From: Agrobacterium larrymoorei
Lineage (GTDB): Bacteria > Pseudomonadota > Alphaproteobacteria > Rhizobiales > Rhizobiaceae
Length of the DNA stretch: 64,000 nt
Reading direction: 5' to 3'
NCBI RefSeq assembly: GCF_005145045.1
Contig: NZ_CP039691.1
Location: 1,810,001-1,874,000, forward strand
Below are positions 51,648 to 60,034 of the stretch, piece after piece (within the stretch, counting starts at the first letter, position 1; every line of letters starts with the position of its first letter). Both the position numbers and the translations under genes were made by a program. Below the pieces are notes generated by a model that had not been told where the DNA came from, made no database searches, and was given only the letters and a program-made list of their open reading frames with translations.

Positions 51648-51862
51648 ATATTCCTCCCCGGAAACATTGTTGGCACTCCTCCGCGCCATCCCGCGTCAAG
51701 CACGGGCAAGAATCGAAAGTAACACCCACGCGGACAGGAGCAAGGGGGACTGCTGCACGACAAGCAGTCCGGTTCAAACATCATCGCGTGAACAATGAAA
51801 CCCATGCGCCGATTGAAGCGTTCGTTGCGCATGAACCTCCATATGATTTTGGGAGAGCAATG

Positions 51863-52096
51863 ATGTCCAATACGGAAAACCTCGGACCGGAATATCACCA
51901 TCACGACAATAAGAACCGGCTGCGCGGACGGCGGTTCATCTGGTCACGCCGCAAATCGAAGCCGTGGGGTCTGACGCTTGCGGTGATCGGTACGCTGATT
52001 ATCGCGGCTGGGGTAATCGCGGTGACATATCTCGTCACATCGCATCCCGGCATGCCGGAGCCTAACCCGGGCATCGAAACGCAAGCGGCGCGCTGA
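51863..52096 (+). CDS. Small membrane protein, unknown
   Basis: A 77-residue protein with a basic, Asn/His/Arg-rich N-terminus (YHHHDNKNRLRGRRFIWSRR) and one transmembrane helix (LTLAVIGTLIIAAGVIAVTYL), ending in a Pro-rich tail. By the positive-inside rule the N-terminus is cytoplasmic. GGGAG lies seven bases before ATG 51863; an ATG three bases earlier and a GTG at 51788 are alternatives. I know no function. A phospholipase D family gene follows about 100 bases later on the same strand. Confidence 0.65.
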   Translation: MSNTENLGPEYHHHDNKNRLRGRRFIWSRRKSKPWGLTLAVIGTLIIAAGVIAVTYLVTSHPGMPEPNPGIETQAAR

Positions 52097-52198
52097 GGCG
52101 AACGACCTGTATTTTCGGGTGGACAGGTATCCGGGAACCGAACGATTTTCGGCGTCGGGCGTTAGTAAGGTGCACAGATATGGGGGACAAGGCGCATC

Positions 52199-53758
52199 GT
52201 GACAGGCATCATCATTGCAGCAATCATCATCGTCCTTATGGTCGTGGCTGCGCTCGTGCTGTTTTCGCGCCATCAGGAACGCGCAATCACGAAAATCGCC
52301 TCCACCGCCCTGCCCACCGCATCGGACGCCACACCGCTGGACCGCCATTGGGCCGATATCAGTCGGGACAGGGCAGATGAGTGCACGGCGCTCGCGCTGG
52401 TGCAATCCAACATTGATGCCTTTGCCCTGCGTGTCGCCTCGGCCAGAGCTGCGGGCCGCAGCCTCGACCTTATGTATTATATGTGGAATGCCGATCTGAC
52501 GGGCCGCCTGATGATGCGGGAGGTGCTTGCAGCGGCGGATCGCGGCGTGCGCGTTCGCCTGCTGCTGGATGATCTCGGTGTCACCATGTCCGACAGGATT
52601 TTCCACGCCATCGACAGCCACCCCAATATCGAGCTTCGCCTGTTCAATCCCACCAAGGCGCGCGAGAATATGTTCCGGCGCGGCATCGAGGTGCTGCTGC
52701 GCTTTCGAAGCGTCAATCGTCGCATGCATAACAAGGCGTGGATTGCCGATGGCCGCGCGCTGATCGTCGGCGGTCGCAATATTGGCGATGCGTATTTCGG
52801 GGCGGCAGAGATTGCCAACTTCCGCGATTTCGATGTGCTGGCGCTTGGCAAGGCGGTGGCCGATGCCGAGGAAATTTTCGATGATTACTGGAACAGCGCC
52901 GTTGCCATTCCCGTGCGCTCACTGCTTGCCAGACGTCCGAGCAAGCTGACGAGGCTGAGACGCAAGCTCGATATTCTGGCCGCAAGAGAGGCCGCGGGTC
53001 CCTATCTGGCAAAGGTCGATAGCCTCCACCATGACGGGCAGTTCCTGATGTCCGATGAACTTCACTGGGTGGAGACAGCGACCGTTCTAGCCGATCCACC
53101 CGAAAAGGCCGCAGGCAAGCGCCGCAGCGGGCATAATTATCTTATGGAGAATCTGCTGCCTGTTTTGGAAGAGGCGAAGCAGAAGCTCAAAATTACATCC
53201 CCTTACTTCATTCCCGGGCAGAAGGGTGTCGAAATTTTCTCTCGCCTTTCCGCAGGTGGTGTCTCCGTCTCGGTTCTGACCAACTCGCTGGCCGCGACAG
53301 ATGTTGCCGCTGTTCACGCGGGCTATGCGCGCTATCGCAAGCCTCTATTGATGAACGGCGTCAGAATACACGAGCTTCGTTCACTGGCAGATCAGCACAA
53401 AACGTTTTCGCTGCGAGGCTCCGGGCAAGCCAGCCTTCACACCAAGGCTTTCACCCGCGATAGCCAGCTCGGCTTCATCGGCTCCCTCAATTTCGATCCG
53501 CGCTCCATGTCGCTCAATACGGAGATGGGCGTGCTGTTCAATTCGCCGGACATGGTCGCGGCGATGGATGAGATTTTCGGGCAGGAAACCGCACGCGAAA
53601 TGAGTTTCGAACTGACCCTGAACGAGAAAAAACGGCTTAGATGGACAGGTTTGGTCAAAGGCAAGCCGCGCCTTTACGGCAAGGAGCCATATGCAAGCCT
53701 GAGCAGACGGGGGATCGCCCTCATCATGGGCATCCTGCCCCTGGAATCCCAGCTTTGA
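52199..53758 (+). CDS. Phospholipase D family protein, cardiolipin-synthase-like
   Basis: A 519-residue protein with an N-terminal transmembrane helix (TGIIIAAIIIVLMVVAALVL) and two HKD phosphodiesterase motifs: MHNKAWIADGRALIVGGRN in the middle and LHTKAFTRDSQLGFIGSLN near residue 430. Both have the full H-x-K-x4-D. This is the layout of cardiolipin synthase C (ClsC/YmdC) type enzymes, which join phosphatidylglycerol with phosphatidylethanolamine or a second PG. A phospholipase D activity is the alternative. The start is GTG. A carboxymuconolactone-decarboxylase-like gene begins 22 bases after the stop, probably co-transcribed. Confidence 0.88.
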   Translation: MTGIIIAAIIIVLMVVAALVLFSRHQERAITKIASTALPTASDATPLDRHWADISRDRADECTALALVQSNIDAFALRVASARAAGRSLDLMYYMWNADLTGRLMMREVLAAADRGVRVRLLLDDLGVTMSDRIFHAIDSHPNIELRLFNPTKARENMFRRGIEVLLRFRSVNRRMHNKAWIADGRALIVGGRNIGDAYFGAAEIANFRDFDVLALGKAVADAEEIFDDYWNSAVAIPVRSLLARRPSKLTRLRRKLDILAAREAAGPYLAKVDSLHHDGQFLMSDELHWVETATVLADPPEKAAGKRRSGHNYLMENLLPVLEEAKQKLKITSPYFIPGQKGVEIFSRLSAGGVSVSVLTNSLAATDVAAVHAGYARYRKPLLMNGVRIHELRSLADQHKTFSLRGSGQASLHTKAFTRDSQLGFIGSLNFDPRSMSLNTEMGVLFNSPDMVAAMDEIFGQETAREMSFELTLNEKKRLRWTGLVKGKPRLYGKEPYASLSRRGIALIMGILPLESQL

Positions 53759-53780
53759 CGCGCAGAGGAGGACCAAGAAA

Positions 53781-54374
53781 ATGACATTCATAGAAACGCC
53801 CGCCCCTTCCGTCAGCCGCAAGACGGCGGAGATGTACCGCAAGGCGGAAGAGAGTTACGGCTATCTTCCCAACATGTATCGCACGTTCGGCCATCGGCCC
53901 GATGTGATGGAAAGCTGGAGCGCGCTTCTGGTCAGCCTGCGGGGAAACATGGAAGCGCGCCGATATGAGCTGGTGACGCTTGCAGCGGCGCGAGCGTTGA
54001 AATCTTCCTACTGCATGCTGGCGCATGGCACCGTGCTTCTGCAACAGGGAATGTCGAAGGAGGAGTTGACCGAGATCGTGGCGGATGCGCCCGAAGCGCC
54101 TTTGAACGAGGAAGAGCGCGCCATCATGTTCTTCGCAACGAAAGTGGTGCGCGATGCGACCTCCGTCACGCAGGACGATATCGACGCGTTGAAAACTTTT
54201 GCTCTGACGGATGCGGAAATATTCGATATCGCGGCAGCAGCCGCAGCTCGGTGCTTCTACTCCAAGACACTGGATGCCATGGGTACTCAGCCGGATCAGG
54301 TCTATGTGGAGAAGCTGGGTGCGCCGCTTGCGGACGCACTGGCTCTTGGCCGTCCTATTGAAGAGGCGGAATAG
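53781..54374 (+). CDS. Carboxymuconolactone decarboxylase/AhpD-like protein
   Basis: A 197-residue all-helical protein of the CMD/AhpD family. The AhpD active-site region aligns at ALKSSYCMLAHGTVL: Cys78 and His82 (C-x3-H) are kept, but the first cysteine of the C-x-x-C pair is Ser75. Peroxidase activity through a Cys-Cys pair is therefore unlikely in the usual form. AGAGGAGG precedes the ATG. It lies 22 bases after the phospholipase D family gene and likely shares its transcript. Substrate is unknown. Confidence 0.85.
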   Translation: MTFIETPAPSVSRKTAEMYRKAEESYGYLPNMYRTFGHRPDVMESWSALLVSLRGNMEARRYELVTLAAARALKSSYCMLAHGTVLLQQGMSKEELTEIVADAPEAPLNEEERAIMFFATKVVRDATSVTQDDIDALKTFALTDAEIFDIAAAAAARCFYSKTLDAMGTQPDQVYVEKLGAPLADALALGRPIEEAE

Positions 54375-54404
54375 CGGCACCTTTGATGCCGCTAGATTTG
54401 ATCG

Positions 54405-55241
54405 TCAGGCCGCCGCCTTGCGTCCGCCCTGGCGCGCGGACTTGATCTGTACCAGCGTATCCAGGTTCTGGTTCACGCGGCAGTAGAATTCTTCTTCGAT
54501 GAAGGGGCGCAGCATGAAGTCGTTGCCGCCAGCCTTCAGGAAGCGCGCAGAGAGCAGCCGGTTGGTGGACGACGAGACGCCGATGATGCGAAGCTCATGC
54601 GAGCCACGCATGGTGCGGATGCGGCGCGTCAGTTCGAAACCGTCAATATCCGGCATGTTGTAATCCGTCACGACGAGGCCGATATCCGGGTTGTTGCGCA
54701 GAATATCAAGCGCCTTGGCACCGCTTTCAGCAAGGCTGACGCGGAAATTATAACGCTTCAGGCGGCTGGAAAGCAGCGCGCGGGCGGTGGGGCTGTCGTC
54801 CACGATCAGAACGTGGTGGCGATGGTTGGTGAGGAAGCGGCAGACGGATTCCGTCAGCATATCCACGGCAAAGACGTTGTCTTTCAAAATGTAGTCGACA
54901 ATGTCCTTGGTGATCAGCTTCTCGCGCGTATCCTCATGGAACGTGCTGGTGAAAACGATGGTCGGGATGGAAAGATCGATCAGATATTCCAGCGCTTCGC
55001 CATTTTCCGCACCGGGTAGGTTGATGTTGGAAATCGCGAGCGTCACCTTGTCCTGCGAATGCTCATAGCATTCCTGAAGCTCTTCGAAATTGCGGCAAAC
55101 TTCGACAGTAAGGCCAAGCAACTCTTTCAGCCTGGCGCCGATCATTTGTGTGAAAACGTTGGAATCTTCTGCCAGCAAAATACGCGTGTCATCAAATGGC
55201 AGGCCGGAATACTGCATGCCTGTAATACCAAGAAAATTCAT
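54405..55241 (-). CDS. Double-receiver response regulator, first receiver degenerate
   Basis: A 278-residue protein made of two CheY-like receivers and no output domain. The first (about 18-135) has the acidic pair in LLAEDS but an asparagine (Asn72 in ISNINLPG) where the phosphorylated Asp should be. The second (about 143-265) is complete, with LIVDDS and VVTDYNMPD. A basic tail (KSARQGGRKAAA) closes the chain. The degenerate domain probably serves binding or dimerisation, as in other tandem receivers. It is 120 bases downstream of the kinase-receiver pair on the same strand, and may be part of the same signalling unit. Confidence 0.9.
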   Translation of the reverse strand: MNFLGITGMQYSGLPFDDTRILLAEDSNVFTQMIGARLKELLGLTVEVCRNFEELQECYEHSQDKVTLAISNINLPGAENGEALEYLIDLSIPTIVFTSTFHEDTREKLITKDIVDYILKDNVFAVDMLTESVCRFLTNHRHHVLIVDDSPTARALLSSRLKRYNFRVSLAESGAKALDILRNNPDIGLVVTDYNMPDIDGFELTRRIRTMRGSHELRIIGVSSSTNRLLSARFLKAGGNDFMLRPFIEEEFYCRVNQNLDTLVQIKSARQGGRKAAA

Positions 55242-55360
55242 TTAATCCCCCGAATATCAAGTATTGGTAAGACAATAGAAAATTTTATTTTCTGAAAAAT
55301 TAATGCGCAAATGCGCCTGTAGACTATGGTTACTAAAGGTAAAATCGCGACTGACTACTG

Positions 55361-55738
55361 TTACGCGGCGAAACGCTTCAGGATTGCCGTCACCTGATTG
55401 AAGTCGTAGGGCTTGGGAAAAAACACACTGCGGGGTGGCAGCGTTTCGCTTTCCAGAACGTGATTTCCAGAGGTCAGGACGATGCTGATCGGGCGGTCGA
55501 TGCGGCAGGCGCACTTCGCCAACTCTACGCCGTCCATGCTGCCGGGCATGTCGATATCGGTGAAAAGCACGTCCACATCCGTCCGTGCCTCCAATATCTC
55601 CAACGCTTCGTCGGCGCCACCTGCTTCGATGGCGTCGAAACCCGCATCCTCGACCATGTCAACGGCCATCATGCGCAGCAGCGGATCATCTTCCACTACG
55701 AGTACGACCTGTTTGGCGAATGGTTTCTTCTGTCCCAT
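55361..55738 (-). CDS. Single-domain response regulator
   Basis: A 125-residue CheY-like receiver without an output domain. Active-site residues are the acidic pair in VLVVEDDPLLRMMAV, the phospho-Asp in VLFTDIDMPGSMDGVELA, the Thr/Ser in LTSG, and the Lys in FFPKPYDF. It begins three bases after the stop of the HWE kinase gene, so the two are a kinase-receiver pair. In alphaproteobacteria such single receivers are often phosphate sinks or modulators of HWE kinases in the general stress response. Length and residues are standard. Confidence 0.93.
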   Translation of the reverse strand: MGQKKPFAKQVVLVVEDDPLLRMMAVDMVEDAGFDAIEAGGADEALEILEARTDVDVLFTDIDMPGSMDGVELAKCACRIDRPISIVLTSGNHVLESETLPPRSVFFPKPYDFNQVTAILKRFAA

Positions 55739-55741
55739 CGT

Positions 55742-57769
55742 TCACGCTACCTGTTGCAATTGAGTCAGTGGTGCAGTCATTTCCACCTCCAACCCTTGGT
55801 CTAAGTAACGCATTGCCACACCGCCGGTTCCTAGCAATCCCATGGAAATAAGACGCGATCCAAAACCCTTGGTTTCAGGTTGCAGGACAGGCGGACCATC
55901 CACTTCTCTCCAGAGTAGTCGGAAAACCGTTTCATCACCTTGTTTTTCCGTGCTCCAGGAAACGACGACCCTGCCCTGCGTGGAAGACAAACTGCCATAT
56001 TTGACGGCGTTGGTGGTCAGTTCATGAAGCAGCAGCGAAAGCGAGAGCGCACCTTTCGGATTGACCGAAATATCTTCGCCACGGATGTCCATCCGCTCGA
56101 CCATGCCCAGGGTTTCGACCACTCTGAGAAGCACGGCGCGAACATCGGCGCTTGCCCAGTTGTTAACCAAGAGAATGTCATGCGCGGAACTCAGCGCCTG
56201 CAATCTCTGCTCGAAGTTGAGAACCGGACCTCTCTCTTTCACCGGGCGCAGGGTCTGCTTTGCCAGAGCCTGCACCATGGCGAAAGCATTCTTCAGGCGG
56301 TGGCCGATCTCGCGGTTCAACAGGTTCTGCTCGGTCTCGGCCCGCAATCTTCCAATGGCGCTCTGAATGCGGTCGCCGAAGCTGCGCACGAAGGCAAGAT
56401 CGTCATCCGTCCACTCGAAAACGCCATCGTGATGGACAAAGACCACCAGCGCGAATTTGCCTTGGTCGAAGATGGGGACGTTGACCAGCTGCCTGATGCC
56501 CAGCGCCAGAAGCGCTTCGGCGCTATCGCGGGTTCGCGGATCGGTCATGCAGTCGGAAATCACGACGCTGCCGCCACTCTTCAGGTCATCAATGTAGGAG
56601 CCGTAGTTGCGGAAATGATGTTTGCCCGCCACCGAACTTACGCCCGGCGCGCGCCATTCCGGCTGCATCAAAACCGTTTCCTGTGCAGGATCGACAACGC
56701 CAAAACCTGCGCGTGTCGCATCGAGCGCGCGCGCCATCAATTCGGCAGCGGTGAAGGCAATTTCCTCCACGTCGGTCAAATCCCGCAGTCTGTCGCCAAG
56801 TTCGAGAAGCGTTTTTACCCGTTCCGTCGAACGTCTCTGAGCGGTGATGTCCTGCACCGTCCCCAGCAGCTTGCGCGGCTTGCCATCCGCGCTGTGCTCG
56901 AAGGTGGCATGGCGGCAAATCCAACGGATGCCGCGTGAAGGCGTGATGATGCGATATTCCACAACGGCAACGGAAGTACCGCTCTTGCGAGTATCTTCCG
57001 TAGATTGGATACCGCGATCTTCCGGGTGGAGCATCTGTTCGAACTGACGAGCATGATATTGCCCTGTTTGCGGCACATCGAAGATGCGGCAAAACTCGGC
57101 GGATACCTTGATGTTGCCGGTTTCGATATCGAGCTCGAACGTGCCGATGCGCCCGGCCTCCTGCGCCGTCAGCGCCGTCTTCACGCTTTCCCGGATCATG
57201 GCGTTGATCTGTTTCTGACGCCGGAACAGTTCGTCCTTGCGGCTGGACGCACGGCGAACTTCTAGATGCGCGGCAACCTGCCCTGCAAGTGCCTTTAAAA
57301 CCGAGCGCTGATCGCAAGTCAGCCCCTCGGGGCGCGGCACCGTATCGATAACGCAGAGCGTGCCGATAATCACACCATCGGACAGGACCAGCGGCGCACC
57401 TGCATAAAACCGGATAAACGGGTCCTTCGTTACCAGCGTGTTCTTATAGGTGCGGGAATCCTTGGTCAGATCGGGAATGACGAGAATATCGGTCGAATAA
57501 AGCGAGTGCTGGCATACCGATTGATCGATCGGGGTCTCGCAAGGCTCGAACCCGGTTCGCGCCTTGAACCACTGCCGATCCTGCTCCACCAGGCTTATGA
57601 GGGACACCGGCGTTTTGCAAACCGTGCTGGCGATGGAAACAATATCGTCGAATACCGGTTCGGGCGCGGTATCCATGATATGCAGTTCTTCGAGGGCTTC
57701 CAGACGTTCGATATCCGCTGCGGATAATACGGAAACTTCAGGCTGGGGATCGCCAGTAATATCAACCAA
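55742..57769 (-). CDS. HWE-family histidine kinase, GAF-PAS-GAF sensor
   Basis: A 675-residue cytoplasmic kinase with no transmembrane helix. A GAF domain covers about 22-165 (EALEELHIMDTAPEPVFDDI is typical), a PAS domain with PAC about 205-315, a second GAF about 325-470, and the HWE kinase core about 485-670. The His box is NREIGHRLKNAFAMVQALAK, the N-box HELTTNAVKYGS, and the W-x-E signature is LLWREVDGPP. HWE kinases of this layout include light, redox and stress sensors that feed PhyR/EcfG. The signal is unknown; the GAF lacks an obvious bilin cysteine motif. An exact EcfG-type promoter precedes it. Confidence 0.94.
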   Translation of the reverse strand: MVDITGDPQPEVSVLSAADIERLEALEELHIMDTAPEPVFDDIVSIASTVCKTPVSLISLVEQDRQWFKARTGFEPCETPIDQSVCQHSLYSTDILVIPDLTKDSRTYKNTLVTKDPFIRFYAGAPLVLSDGVIIGTLCVIDTVPRPEGLTCDQRSVLKALAGQVAAHLEVRRASSRKDELFRRQKQINAMIRESVKTALTAQEAGRIGTFELDIETGNIKVSAEFCRIFDVPQTGQYHARQFEQMLHPEDRGIQSTEDTRKSGTSVAVVEYRIITPSRGIRWICRHATFEHSADGKPRKLLGTVQDITAQRRSTERVKTLLELGDRLRDLTDVEEIAFTAAELMARALDATRAGFGVVDPAQETVLMQPEWRAPGVSSVAGKHHFRNYGSYIDDLKSGGSVVISDCMTDPRTRDSAEALLALGIRQLVNVPIFDQGKFALVVFVHHDGVFEWTDDDLAFVRSFGDRIQSAIGRLRAETEQNLLNREIGHRLKNAFAMVQALAKQTLRPVKERGPVLNFEQRLQALSSAHDILLVNNWASADVRAVLLRVVETLGMVERMDIRGEDISVNPKGALSLSLLLHELTTNAVKYGSLSSTQGRVVVSWSTEKQGDETVFRLLWREVDGPPVLQPETKGFGSRLISMGLLGTGGVAMRYLDQGLEVEMTAPLTQLQQVA

Positions 57770-57869
57770 ATCGCATGCCCTTCAACAAAATCGAAGACGT
57801 CACGATCCGGGGTAAGATGGCCTTCCCTTGACATCTGTTACCAGTATGGATGCTCCGCCGCGCCCTAGC

Positions 57870-57895
57870 AACGGCATAACGCCCATACTGGTTCC
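57870..57895 (-). promoter_or_regulatory. EcfG/RpoE2-type general stress promoter of the HWE kinase operon
   Basis: On the minus strand GGAAC (57891-57895) is followed by 17 bases and CGTT (57870-57873). Every fixed position matches. The kinase start codon lies 100 bases downstream; the box sits in the 143-base gap between the SDR gene and the kinase gene. Confidence 0.7.
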
Positions 57896-57912
57896 AGTGT
57901 GGTAGAAAAATA

Positions 57913-58617
57913 CTACACCGAGCGCGTGAGCCCTCCATCGACCCGCAGATTTTGTCCGGTGATGTAGCCGGCGCCTTCGGATGCGAGAAACGCAACGGTC
58001 GCTGCAATCTCTTCGCTTTTGCCATAACGCTGCATGGGCACCATTTCGCGCCGCTGTTCGGTGGCTGGCAGACTGTCTATCCAGCCCGGCAGAACATTGT
58101 TCATCCGCACATTATCGGCGGCATATTTATCCGCGAAAATCTTGGTATAGGCGGCGAGACCTGCGCGGAATACGGCAGATGTCGGGAACATGTCGCTTGG
58201 TTCGAACGCCCAGGCGGTCGAAATGTTGATGATGACACCGCTCTTCTGCGCCACCATGGTTGGCGCGATGATGCGTGTCGGGCGGATGACGTTCATGAGG
58301 TAAACATCAAGGCCCGTATGCCACTGCTCATCGGTAATATCGAGGATCGGCGCGCGGGGTCCATGACCGGCGCTATTGACCAGAACGTCGATGCGACCGA
58401 ACTTTTCCAGCGTCAGATCGGCAAGTTTCTGGATGTCTTCGTTGGACTGATTGGAGCCGGTGACACCGAGGCCGCCGAGCTCCTTCGCCAAGGCCTCGCC
58501 CTTGCCGGAAGAGGACAGGATGGCAACCTTGTAACCGTCTTCCGCGAAACGTTTCGCGACAGCCGCACCCATGCCGCTGCCACCCGCCGTTACCACCGCT
58601 ACTTTTTCTGCCGACAT
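57913..58617 (-). CDS. Atypical short-chain dehydrogenase/reductase
   Basis: A 234-residue Rossmann protein of the SDR superfamily. The cofactor loop TAGGSGMGAA is at residues 10-19 and the N-A-G equivalent is NSAGHG at 81-86. The catalytic Y-x-x-x-K is not there: the aligned stretch PTSAVFRAGLAAYTK has Ser147 and Arg151 in place of Tyr and Lys. Classical oxidoreductase chemistry is therefore doubtful; it may bind NAD(P) as a sensor or use different chemistry. GGAGG lies six bases before the ATG, inside a perfect inverted repeat, which suggests translational or operator control. The C-terminal GYITGQNLRVDGGL is a normal SDR end. Confidence 0.85.
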   Translation of the reverse strand: MSAEKVAVVTAGGSGMGAAVAKRFAEDGYKVAILSSSGKGEALAKELGGLGVTGSNQSNEDIQKLADLTLEKFGRIDVLVNSAGHGPRAPILDITDEQWHTGLDVYLMNVIRPTRIIAPTMVAQKSGVIINISTAWAFEPSDMFPTSAVFRAGLAAYTKIFADKYAADNVRMNNVLPGWIDSLPATEQRREMVPMQRYGKSEEIAATVAFLASEGAGYITGQNLRVDGGLTRSV

Positions 58618-58620
58618 CTC

Positions 58621-58645
58621 GTTCCTCCAATTTGCTTGGAGGAAC
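58621..58645 (-). promoter_or_regulatory. Perfect inverted repeat enclosing the SDR ribosome binding site
   Basis: Arms GTTCCTCCAA and TTGGAGGAAC are exact complements with a five-base loop, ending three bases before the ATG. The GGAGG Shine-Dalgarno is inside the downstream arm. As RNA it would hide the ribosome binding site; as DNA it could be a repressor operator. Confidence 0.65.
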
Positions 58646-58713
58646 TTAGCCGATTACCGCAGCAAGTCGAACCAAAAGGACTGATGAGCGGTACAGAAAA
58701 GCTGCAAGGAGCT

Positions 58714-59877
58714 TTACTTCAACCAGCCTGCGATGCGCCCCACGGCTTCGGCAATATCCGAAACGGAGCCGGCATAGGAGAAACGCATGGCACGGTGGCC
58801 TTCCAGCGGATCGAAATCGAGACCCGGCGTTGCCGCAACATCGATTTCCGCCAGCATGCGCTTGGCAAATTCCATGCTATCGTTCGAATAGCGGCTCGTA
58901 TCCACATAAGCGTAGAAGGCGCCGTCCATGGGCGATGCCAGCGGCAGGCCGAGCTCCGGCAGGCGCGTCATAAGAAAATCGCGGTTGGTACGGTAGCTTT
59001 CCTTGTAGACGTCCAGCTCTTCCTCGGCAGAAAACGCCGCTGCTGCGGCCAGCTGGGATAGTTCGGGCGCGGAGATGTACATGCTCTGCGCCAGACATTC
59101 GACCGGTCGAATGAGGTTCTCGGGCAGCACCATCCAGCCGATGCGCCAGCCGGTCATGCAATAATATTTGGAGAAAGAATTGATGACGACGGCATTGTCG
59201 GTGATTTCGACCGCGCTCGTCTCCTCGCCCACGAAAGTCAGCCCATGATAGATTTCGTCGGATATGAAGGCGATGTCGCGGCTGTCGCAATAGCTCGAAA
59301 GGCGCTTCAGCGCGTCCCTTCCCGTCACCGTGCCCGTGGGGTTGGCCGGGCTTGCCAGAAGCACGCCCTTCAGCTTGCAGCCAGCCTTCGTTTCGGCCCG
59401 CTCCAGACTTGCAGGGGTCAGCGTATAACCCGTCTCCGCCGTAACCGGCACTTCCACGACGTTAAGCCCAAGCGCCTTCAGAATGTTGCGATAGGCGGGA
59501 TAGCCGGGCCGTGCGATTGCCACCGCATCGCCCGCATCGAAAAGCGCGAGGAAGGCGAGGTTGAAAGCTGCGGAAGACCCTGTCGTGACGGCGATACGCG
59601 CCGGATCGATGATTGCCTGATGCCGAAGGCGGTAATGCGCCGCAATCGCCTCACGCAGCTCGCGAAGGCCAAGCGCGTCCGTATATCCAATGCGCCCATG
59701 TTTCAGCGCCGTTTCGGCGGCTTCCAGCGATGCCTTTGGTGCCGGATGGGAAGGCTGCCCGACGGCCATGGAAATGACGGGACGCCCCAGCTGTCTGCGC
59801 CGATTGGCTTCCGCCAGAATATCCATGGCATGAAAGGGCTCGACGGCGCTTCGCTTGGACAGTGTGATCAAAGGCAT
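58714..59877 (-). CDS. Class I/II pyridoxal-phosphate aminotransferase
   Basis: A 387-residue fold-type I aminotransferase of the aspartate/aromatic group. The PLP lysine is in NSFSKYYCMTGWRIGWMV, the substrate/PLP contacts include SPANPTGTV and SDEIYHGLTF, and the conserved arginine is in HRAMRFSYAGS. The N-terminus MPLITLSKRSAVEPFHAMDI suits the family; two earlier in-frame starts (59913 and 59928) would add a poorly conserved leader, and the choice is not certain. The amino-acid substrate cannot be told from sequence. It is monocistronic and divergent from the DsbA-family gene. Confidence 0.88.
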   Translation of the reverse strand: MPLITLSKRSAVEPFHAMDILAEANRRRQLGRPVISMAVGQPSHPAPKASLEAAETALKHGRIGYTDALGLRELREAIAAHYRLRHQAIIDPARIAVTTGSSAAFNLAFLALFDAGDAVAIARPGYPAYRNILKALGLNVVEVPVTAETGYTLTPASLERAETKAGCKLKGVLLASPANPTGTVTGRDALKRLSSYCDSRDIAFISDEIYHGLTFVGEETSAVEITDNAVVINSFSKYYCMTGWRIGWMVLPENLIRPVECLAQSMYISAPELSQLAAAAAFSAEEELDVYKESYRTNRDFLMTRLPELGLPLASPMDGAFYAYVDTSRYSNDSMEFAKRMLAEIDVAATPGLDFDPLEGHRAMRFSYAGSVSDIAEAVGRIAGWLK

Positions 59878-60034
59878 GTTCTTTCTTAGTGAGGCGACGG
59901 AGATTTGCCGCATTGTTGCGCTCTTCACAATGGCGAGATCGCAACGACCGAGATTTATTTGCGGTATGGCAATTGAATTAAATTAGGGTAATTGCCTGAC
60001 TATGAATCACTGCCCATAACCAATGAGGACCGAA

